Assembly (NCBI GenBank): GCA_025642075.2
Contig: JAODUO010000030.1
Location: forward strand, 529,501 to 593,500
Source of the DNA: Ridgeia piscesae
Lineage: Eukaryota; Annelida; Polychaeta; Sabellida; Siboglinidae
Direction: 5' to 3'
Length of the DNA stretch: 64,000 nucleotides
In this document: piece after piece, positions 55,865-64,000 of the stretch
Layout: each line of letters opens with the position of its first letter
Numbering within the stretch: position 1 is the stretch's first letter
The notes under the pieces: generated by a model
The model's database searches: none
Told to the model about the DNA's origin: nothing
Seen by the model: the letters and a program-made list of their open reading frames with translations, nothing else
Made by a program: the position numbers and the translations under genes

Positions 55865-57976
55865 GTAACAAACCATCTCAATTAAAACTGGTCAACATGA
55901 AACGCAATCGACTGAGCAGATTTCGCTGCTTTCACTTAGTGAGAAATGCGGTTAACATAAATTCATTTGGTTATATATACATTGTATGCAGATAGCCGAC
56001 ACACAGTGCCTTAGATAAAAACACCAGTGTAGACGTGATTAAACCGGTTCTCACTCCTGTACACATGTATTGACAGCGGAACCAGGCTTAAGTGTGGCCT
56101 CCTTGTGTTCAACATAAAATGTTATTGAAAATGCTAAGTCTAAACTGCATATAGAATATCACTTCAACTTGTCCAATGCCTTCGATTAAACACTATTTTA
56201 ATCGTAGCATCTGGCAAGTTCTACCCCATTATGATGAGTAGCAAAATATATATTGTTATATATATATATATATATATATACTGGAATAATTATTAAATCA
56301 ATTATTTAATAAAAATCATAATAAATTGGTCAGTGTAAAATCAAGTGCAGAACCAGCCACAAAGATAGGGTTGTTGATATAGGGGACCTGACCATTATTT
56401 CCCGTCATTGTTGACATAATGGGCCCTAACCAACTTCACCACCATACAACTTCAAAACTGAAATTGTGCTAAGATACTGTCAATAAAATACAAACCATTT
56501 CATGATCTGTAAGCAGTTTCTTACTAATATCACCTCATTGCTATGCTGCCTTCAAAAGAGGACCTTTGTGAAAATTGTTATGGTGTACTTATGCCAATAA
56601 TACTAACAATTCCGATCCTCATATATCCTGAAAAATGGAATTCATTCATATGATTGTTCAACACAAATCAAATGCAAGATGTCTATGCAAGTTTTGTTTT
56701 GTCTAACAAGGCAGCGTGATCATAAAAGATCGTAACAAAAGAATTGCCTTAATCAGTGCCATGTATATAACAGACAACATATAAGGACAGCGAAAATAGA
56801 TTCCTTGTGACAACAAGAAAGACTGCCAACACAACTGTCTTCTGTGTCCAGTTTGAGTATAATGGCCTACTAGTATATATTTACTGCCGATGCCACATTC
56901 TGGTTTAATATGTCTATTCTACATATTTTTTATCATCAAGCTACAGTATTTTATTACATCTAACCCATCACATCCTCTAATATCATTAGGATGACTGTTT
57001 TAAATTTAAACAAAAAAAGATAAACAGTTAATAATATGTAGCAACAATGTCTCATAAATGCCTGCAACAATGGGGGCATACACTTATACATCGCCAGCGT
57101 CCACAATAAAGCCAGGTCTGTGTAAAACTGCTGGCTTTTCTGAGGAGCCTTTGAACGCCCAATCGTCAACCTCGAACCACTTTCAATGGTTGCTGAGAGT
57201 ACTATACGCACTTTATGATCACAATCAAGACTTGGTTGGCACTATCTACTTGATATCACACCCCAACCGACGCCAAACAAGACGTCTGCCTCTGCCACAA
57301 CCGCAGATACTACTTTCAACCAAGGCACTGTTTTCAAAAGTACCGCAAAGTTGGTAAATAGCAAACAATTACAGAAAATCTGTAGAAATATTATAATACA
57401 CACAGAATGGAAGAATGATATTTGAATCCTTATGGGCACAATTCAACGTGAGGTGATCGGTTTGAAGTACAGTAAGTAACAATCACACAGCTGTTTTCAG
57501 TATAGGCCGACTTCCTCTTCTTCAGGACTAGTTTTGCAGGTAACAACATTGACACATCTGTTGCAGTCCGAAAAAGACAGACTGGCAATCCTGTTCGCAA
57601 CCAGAATCAAGATTTCTGGCACAATCCAGACGAAATTGCACTTTGTGGTCAGTAAGGAGCAAAAATAATTAGTGAAAACCCCAGTAAAATCCATTGAAAA
57701 ATGTGTATTTGAATTGTGACAACTACCACTTTCTTTCCCGTGTTGTGTTTTATAAAAATGTGCATCACTAAACAAAGTTTCAAATAAAAAACACTACCAA
57801 CCGTTACAAATAATAAATATTATTTCACACTTCCTGTAGGCGACACTAGTACCCGTCATTGGAAAGTATAAATATTAAAAATTCGCAAAAGGCCACTTGT
57901 TGATTGTTGCAGCCATGACACGTTCTTGTTGTTGATTAAGAACAAACTCATGACTCTCGGTGGAATGACATCGTGG

Positions 57977-60783
57977 TTATGTTTGGTGCTTCTGGATGTA
58001 TCGGTAGCCGAGGAAGAGGGCAAGGGCCAGGGTGGAGGTCGTGGTGGCGATGGTGAAAACTGACCACCCTCCTCCTTCTGCCTCCGAGGGTGCCATCTTT
58101 GCCGGGGGGATCACCCCGTCACCGACGTCCCCGTTCATCTGTGGCCTGTCTTTAAGCTGCTGTGTCTGGAAGCCGGATAAAACCAGTTGTTTGCAAGGAT
58201 TCGTCAGCCTCATGGTATGATACACAAGGCATGATATGTATCACAATATATTTATTAAAATGGCTTTATGGCAGTTACTGTAATAACTATTTGTTATCTG
58301 AAAACATATAGTACATGAATTACAATATTAGTGTTTATTTGTGAATACAGACATTGGTGGCCTCTACACTGTTGGTTTGTCACAATCGTAGGCAGTTAAC
58401 CTACCCCCCGGGGTATGTGTCAAAAATATATCGCACACAAATTCAAATTTTTTCCAGTATTAAAAATCACTCTTGGAATATATATACCCAGGTATATACA
58501 GTCACTAACAGAACAACAATGTTCCCATGGTGAATGTCTAGGGGGTCTTGGACACATTTAGGATTAGATTTACTTTTCCAGGAGGCCAGGAGAGTGACAA
58601 CATATCCAGTAAACTCCTAACGTTGCTGGTGGCTGGTTAGATCAGAGGTTGACTGTTCAAATAGTGAGGAGAGACATGAATGGCTGGCCCCAAACAGAGG
58701 TGGGAGACAGGAGGTGGAGGCCGGAACCACACCCGTCTCACATGTGCATTCATCATTACCATTTCACCAGTCCTGCATACATAGGTGTGCTGCCATCTAG
58801 TGACCATCACATTGCCAAATGTTGAACTGTGGCTAACCTCATTATTGACAACACAGTGGATATGTAGGGCATTTGGATCAATTTGTTTGCCTGCTACTTT
58901 AATCCTATCAATAACATACTATGTTATTGATAGGATATCAACTTCAGACAAGATTTATGTGAAAAGGATTTGAAACAACAACTTTTCTATGAAAATAATA
59001 ATTTTAAAATACTGTGTAATTTTCGTCCCGTTGCACTCACTTTTAGTTCAGCCAGCGCCCCCTGCTGGACTGACAGTCGAACTGTGTCGCCAGCAAGTCG
59101 GAAGAGTTGAACGGCAGAGCTGTGGGCTACGTTTTCCACATTGGTACCATTGATCTGAAAGACAGAAACTGTGTCTTTGACTGCAATATTGGTGAACTGA
59201 CAGAAACCTTGACATATTAATAAATATGTTTTCTTATTTATAATTTAATTTAATCTTGTTACAGCAGGTTTCCACAGATACACTTTATTAATGTTTAATT
59301 TAATGTTATTCTATGAATCTCTCCTGTTAGTCATAACAATTTAATTAATTTGAGTTATCTTAAAATACCACACCGCTATTATCTTGTCCCCCTCTCGCAA
59401 GCGGCCATCTTGTGAAGCTGCTCCTTTTTCTCGAATCTGAACAACAAATATTCCTGGATCATCAGGAATGTGTGGGTTGTCTACGCCACCACGGATGTTA
59501 AATCCCAGACCTGGAAATTAATAAAAATTAGACATTTTGTGAATATTTTTGAGGACTTCCCAGTATTTATATTTTTGTCTTTATTATTTATTGGATTTAA
59601 ATAAATATTTGCATTAACATGTATTTATTCTTTGATTGCTAAGGACTACAACTGACTTGCACAGGCCACTTTTATCCATTCAAGGCTATAGGCCTAGTAC
59701 ATGTAGTGTAGGTTGAAAATGCAAAACGAAGAATCACTCTATTGATTTAGACTTAGAGTTAAAGACACATATTCAAAATAAATAGCATTACCATAATTGG
59801 AGTTCATGAAAGGAACTGACCAACACATCATAAGGCAAGAAATCATAAAAATAAGGAAAGGCATCATCATGTATACCCTCTAGAAAGAACACAGTAATGG
59901 TCACAACATGAATTTTCATGTGAAAGAAACCAGGAAGATAAAAATAGTTGTTGAACAAATTATAAAGTTTGGAATCACCTGGAAATATATGGAAACATTT
60001 CAGCCAAAAAATGTACTAGATACATGTTTTGGTCCTTCAAGTTATGGAATCCTTCACCTTAAATGGAGGAAATTATTAAAAAATATAGGTGCATCATTTG
60101 TTATGTACTATTTAGTAACAGGTGCCCTCTCCCTCACTAAAGCTAAGTCTTATACTGAACTAACTAAGATCGGTTGACTGTTTGGCATACCACACATCCG
60201 GCATTTGTCTCTGCTAACATGAACTTTGATCTCTTGGCAACATTCATCTCTCTAGACTATAATTACATCATTTCCATCACAACTTCACAAGTCATTTGTT
60301 TACTCTATTGAAGTCTATTCACCAAAATCCCATCACGGTTTCTGCTAGTTATCGAACTGCACAAGTCGCTGAGAGTTAGCATAGCTTATATATTGTAGTA
60401 TATGCTAAGCATAAAATTAATAGCCAGCCGAATGTAATTAACAAAGTAACGTTTGATAGATTAGCCACAGAGTAGACTACTCATGATTAGAATAGATGAA
60501 TTTATTTTTAGATTCTATCTGATCGAGGTAATGGAGGAAGGATGAAATTGCCAAAAATGTATAAACAAAATGCAATTTTTTTATATTAACTACTGCTTTA
60601 ATTTTATATACCGTACTATACTACTTATATTACAAAAACGCTCAATTTCCTGGCGACATATGCTGTTTAGCCGTCTGTAACTATTGCCAATTTTTGGCTG
60701 CAGACGGAAATTTTATTTTCGTCGACATTACCTGATTTCCCACGTACTAATACTATATCGATAGGCTTTGATGGTGTAGTCAT
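57977..60783 (-). CDS. SYNJ2BP: Synaptojanin-2-binding protein (OMP25) orthologue, complete, 4 exons
   Basis: Coding exons on the minus strand: 60783-60732, 59510-59374, 59154-59041, 58165-57977. All are in phase, 492 nt in total, encoding 163 aa (human 145). Residues about 8-97 form one PDZ domain. The carboxylate-binding loop GLGF is at residues 18-21, followed by [28 protein letters not shown] and [11 protein letters not shown]. The His at the start of the ligand-facing helix suggests class I peptide binding. A polar linker leads to one C-terminal membrane helix (about residues 135-157, [20 protein letters not shown]) and a short basic end, which is a tail anchor without a signal peptide. 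In mammals the protein sits in the mitochondrial outer membrane, PDZ domain in the cytosol, and binds synaptojanin 2A and other C-terminal motifs. The last exon could start instead at 58199 (GAG|GCTGACG), but the 58165 acceptor (TTATCCGGCTTCCAG) has the better pyrimidine tract and the right phase. Confidence 0.93.
58902..58936. repeat. Perfect 16-bp inverted repeat with a 3-nt spacer
   Basis: ATCCTATCAATAACAT, ACT, then ATGTTATTGATAGGAT. It lies in the last SYNJ2BP intron, about 105 bp downstream of exon 3. Confidence 0.9.
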
Positions 60784-61168
60784 GTTCTACGTAGTTCTTG
60801 TACTACCTAAGGAAAGTCTTAGCTTAGTAGACTGATCAAAATGTAGTAAATTACAAGCAAAATTAGCCTGAGCGATAATAAGCAAGTCAGGTCGGCGGTG
60901 ACTTGGTTGATGACGTGTGTTTACGTTCCATGTTTAGATGCATTTGTTTACTATCCTGTTGTTTACCAAAATGAGACTAAACAGTTGACATTACGCATTT
61001 ATATTTTAAATGATTAAAAAACGCTGCAGTGTTTGTGGTACAGCTTAAACGTTTCCAAGATGTTAAACGAGTGTTTTAGGATTTAATAAATTTGACTGAC
61101 AAGTCGAAAAAGGGTCATGCCGAATTTCCCAGAGTTCCGTACCAAAACAAATCTGACACATTCTGAAG
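60784..61168. promoter_or_regulatory. Divergent promoter region between SYNJ2BP and ATG14
   Basis: Only 385 bp separate the two start codons, which point away from each other, so the 5' UTRs and promoters must share this interval. No TATA box at a standard distance is obvious. A TGACGTGTGTTTACG segment (about 60910) could hold CRE/forkhead-like sites, but that is speculative. Confidence 0.6.
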
Positions 61169-63868
61169 ATGGCTAGCAGTAGTTGTGCTAGTTTAGCACC
61201 GACCGATTTTAATATTTCTACATCGTTTGAAGATGCAAATGGTGCTATTATTGTTGCGGTCGAACGGTGTCAATTATGCAGCGGAACTAAACGTACTTTT
61301 TACTGTAAAGAATGCATCCTGAGGGGGCACTTTGTACACTCAAAAACGAAAACACCTGAGTCTCCAACTCCGGAAACGTAAGCAAATTGTTTGTTGATTG
61401 TTTAGTGTAGAGGCTACAAAATAAATGGATAATAAATTACCACACTGACAACCTCTACTACTTGTGTGATATGATGCTGTCGTCGGTGATTTAAAATATA
61501 AGAATATTCAGCCATCAATCTGATTTCTCTTGGACATGCTCTGAGATAGAGTGAGTAGAGGTAAAATTAAATAATAATAACAACAACAACAACTGCTAGA
61601 GTTTCTAAAACACTTCCTTCAGCAGTAACCGTACTTTCTGATGTTTTCATGATGGTTGTAAGTCACAGACTTTGTATTTTTAGCATTGATCAGAAGAGCA
61701 ACATTCTGTTCAATTTTTTTTAAATCCTTCATAATGTCCATTTATGCAATGTAATCGAGTCAACAACAGATATGGAAGCATGGAAGTCATAAAACGCAAC
61801 TATTTAGAAACAAATGTGAGCCAACATCTTATACATCTTATACATTTTAAAAGAGGTCCATATTATATATATATATATAAATGACAGTACTGACAACATG
61901 GTAGGTAATACATAAGAACCTGCTTAGAAAGATATCACGCAAAAATGTTGACTACTAGAACTACTAATTATTATACCATACTAGAGAGAGGTGGGAACAT
62001 TCTGCAACAAGGTCACTTGAACATGTGACCACCCCACTTCCTTATTTTCTTACAAGTTCCTTATCAAATCCATCTACTGCGCCTCTCGATCACAGAGATG
62101 TAGCCTGCCTACAGGGGCAATGTTTGCTTCTGTACTTATTATGCCCATTGTCCCCTGGGGCCATAGGTCATCAACAACAGCTCTCCAGAGTCTTCTATCC
62201 ACAATAACCGGGGCTTTTGTTTCAAGCTCCTTCTTAATGTCTACTTGGAGCCAGTTGGAGGTCCCTTCACCACGTTGTAAGGATGTACCCCGTTTGGGTC
62301 ACGTGCACGGGGGTCGGGGTTGGCCATCCTCATGGTGTGTAGGAAGTGATGTGAATGTGTCTAGTAGATGCGCTCGCCAGAATCAGTATTGTACCCCTGA
62401 TTCAGGGTGAAATAAGAAACGCTCGTTCCAAGGTTCGACTTCGAATTTATTTATAGTGAAGTGAGTTCAACGTCATACACACAACTAGGTAGACAAAGTA
62501 TTGCATTGGCAATATATTTTAAAGTATAACATCGAAACTTTGAGTACCCTAATATACTTCGGGACTCCGTTAAAACACCTACAAGTTTACATGTTTAAAG
62601 TTCGCCGTAAAATTTAGAAGTCCATGAGAAAGATATTAGCATCAGTCTCATATTAGTAAAGAAATTTAGAGGCCAAAATGGTAGACCACAATCATCTTTG
62701 TACGCGTTTGATCTCCCCCTCTGCCAAAATCCTCCTTTTTTAAATCACCCTAACCTATCCCAGATCACTCAGCTTCCCTCATATCCATAGCTAACTGCAC
62801 ATGTGTAACCTTTACCGCTGCGACGTATTGTCTACATATTGTCCTTCAAGGGGGCTCGGACCTGAACCTTACCCCACAGCTGGGCCAGAAATAATGTTCA
62901 TAACAATGCTTGACCAGCAGTCACTATCCCTCGTCCTTCGTATAAACAATTCTGACTCCCTATGTGAACAATGGATCTTATATTGTCTGAGTAAACCTAT
63001 TTGTGTTTCTATATGTCTGGTAGCCAATACACTGTGATTATATAATTAATTATAAAAATCTAAGCGGTGGTTCTTTATAATGTGTTCCTTGGACAGCTTC
63101 TTTTTCTCCAGCTTGTGGGTTCCACGAAGACAGCTGATGCTGGTTTCTGGAGCATGTGACCAATCCATCCCTATCGTCATAATCTTATTTCACCTTCAGC
63201 ATTCAGTCAATGCATTCTCTTCCATGAGTCCATGTTGCTGATGATGTCTGATCAGTGCAACGGGAGGATTCTTCTTAGACCGTTGTTGACATTGATAAAG
63301 GTCTGTATTTTTTTGATGGTGGCATTACTTGTTCACCGTCTCTCTGTTCCCCACAGACTTCACATTGGAGTTAAACAGTAGCTTGGCATCCATTTAACAT
63401 GAAGTCGTGCAAATCTTTGTAGATATTCGCAGAAGCTGCGAAGGTGGCAGGTGCTAAAGGGAGAGAGAGCAGAACTACTTGAGAGGTGAGAGCATTTTAT
63501 CAACACATTCATGTTTAAGTTATCCCCTGGCGAAGACAGCAAATGGCGTGGTCTGTCACTGTACAGTACATGGGACACTACTTGCACTCGAGAGGGAAAA
63601 GTTGGTTAATAATAGCAACCTTTTGACATTATTTAATATGAAAAAATAATTGAATTTGTTAGAAATAGTTTCTTTGATGAAATTATATTACATTGTCATG
63701 CCACGGTTTTGATGTCACAAATGTCTCTCTTGTTGCTAAGTACTGTTAATTCTTTGAAATATGTACATTTACCATTACGGTTAATTGTTATTTTATAAGC
63801 AATATATTTGATAGTATTTTTTCAGTTTTAAAGATGTCATTTCCAAGCGACTGGAAACTGAAGAAAAG
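61169..63868 (+). CDS. ATG14: ATG14 (Barkor/ATG14L) orthologue, first two exons; continues past the right edge
   Basis: Exons: 61169-61377 (phase 2 end, GAAAC|GTAAGC) and 63826-63868 (phase 0 end, AAG|GTTGGT), giving 84 residues. The protein starts with about 30 variable residues, then VAVERCQLCSGTKRTFYCKE, and the second cysteine pair is completed by a Cys three residues on. Two CxxC pairs in this spacing after VAVERC are the N-terminal signature of ATG14, where they are needed for ER/autophagosome-site targeting. Exon 2 (TFKDVISKRLETEEK) begins the basic/acidic stretch that in ATG14 leads into the coiled coil binding Beclin 1. ATG14 is the subunit that directs the class III PI3-kinase complex (VPS34-VPS15-Beclin 1) to autophagosome formation. 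The coiled coils and C-terminal BATS membrane-curvature sensor lie beyond the window. UVRAG, the related subunit, lacks this cysteine motif. The 2.4-kb intron holds a broken LINE. Confidence 0.85.
62110..62335 (-). mobile_element. LINE C-terminal tail fragment in ATG14 intron 1
   Basis: The minus strand reads DIKKELE and then DRRLWRAVVDDLWPQGTMG. This corresponds to the D-R-x-x-W-R-x-x-V-x-x-L-C-P-x-G ending of a widespread non-LTR element. It is the continuation expected after the piece at 63075-63590. Confidence 0.6.
62336..63074. other. About 740 bp separating two pieces of one LINE copy
   Basis: No coding similarity recognised. Because the two flanking pieces are consecutive parts of a LINE tail on the same strand, this stretch looks like a later insertion. 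Terminal repeats and target duplications were not found by eye. Confidence 0.4.
63075..63590 (-). mobile_element. LINE C-terminal fragment in ATG14 intron 1 (antisense to the gene)
   Basis: Minus-strand pieces, with several frame changes, match in order the tail of a non-LTR reverse transcriptase: FNSNVKSV, KKIQTFINV, LRRILPLH, SDIISNMDSW, GWIGHMLQKPASAV and NPQ-EK. The family pattern is KIQTFIN, CLRRIL, ISN, WIGHTLRKP, NPQGKRK. It is heavily decayed, with no intact frame. Confidence 0.7.
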
Positions 63869-64000
63869 GTTGGTATTCTTTACTTTGTTAAACCAGTCAA
63901 GTTTCATAGTGGTGGCACATATATTTTGAATAAAATATACATCTACCAACAAAATGTAACAACTGTGTTTGTGATTTTGTGTTTCGGGAAATTAAAGGGG

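Larger units (their letters stand above)
53916..57976. other. Convergent intergenic region: 3' ends of the C19orf47-like gene and SYNJ2BP
   Basis: No coding exon is supported. The two genes converge here. Plus-strand AATAAA at 54300 and minus-strand AATAAA at 56955-56950 and 55864-55859 are candidate poly(A) sites, so most of this stretch may be 3' UTR. A short TA tract lies at about 56254-56280. Open frames of 92-99 codons at 57058-57357 (plus) and 57497-57775 (minus) have no recognisable similarity and are not called. Confidence 0.5.

Noticed and set aside
57058..57775. Open frames of 92-99 codons on both strands
   Set aside because: They lie in the likely 3' UTR of SYNJ2BP, with no domain and no splice partners.

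Overview
This is a eukaryotic (metazoan) nuclear window. Genes are split by many GT-AG introns, intergenic DNA is AT-rich, and there are long (CA/GT)n, (TA)n and ACGC-type microsatellites plus decayed non-LTR retrotransposons of the sort common in marine invertebrates. The gene repertoire and repeat style fit a bilaterian invertebrate. A lophotrochozoan such as a mollusc is my best guess, but nothing here fixes the phylum.

Layout. (1) 1-2329, minus: the first two coding exons of a protein I do not recognise; its 3' part lies beyond the left edge. (2) 2.3-15.1 kb: gene-poor, with microsatellites, three decayed LINE fragments and one copy of a dispersed repeat. (3) 15.09-28.7 kb, minus: a complete 14-coding-exon FSIP1 (fibrous sheath-interacting protein 1) orthologue; the joined exons keep phase throughout and give 775 aa. 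(4) 28.7-30.9 kb: the head-to-head gap between FSIP1 and the next gene. (5) 30.87-45.35 kb, plus: a 19-coding-exon RIOX1/NO66 ribosomal oxygenase with an intact JmjC metal triad, but with a reading-frame discontinuity in exon 4. (6) 47.75-53.92 kb, plus: a complete 8-exon C19orf47-like gene (393 aa). (7) 57.98-60.78 kb, minus: a complete 4-exon SYNJ2BP/OMP25-like tail-anchored PDZ protein (163 aa). (8) 61.17 kb to the right edge, plus: the first two exons of ATG14 (Barkor), divergent from SYNJ2BP across a 385-bp gap.

The genes do not form a pathway. They cover sperm/cilium structure (FSIP1), nucleolar protein hydroxylation (RIOX1), a mitochondrial outer-membrane PDZ adaptor (SYNJ2BP) and autophagy initiation (ATG14). 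Two pairs are head-to-head and probably share promoter DNA. From memory, RIOX1, SYNJ2BP and ATG14 all map to human 14q, so the block may keep part of an ancient linkage group.

I found no CRISPR array, viral genome or obviously new enzymatic system. The most unusual structure is in FSIP1: the intron upstream of coding exon 12 holds 14 tandem 58-bp copies of that exon's own intron/exon junction, each carrying a decoy AG acceptor. Two other exons in the window also have their acceptors at or inside a minisatellite. All exon joins were worked out by hand from splice signals and phase; start codons and UTRs are predictions.
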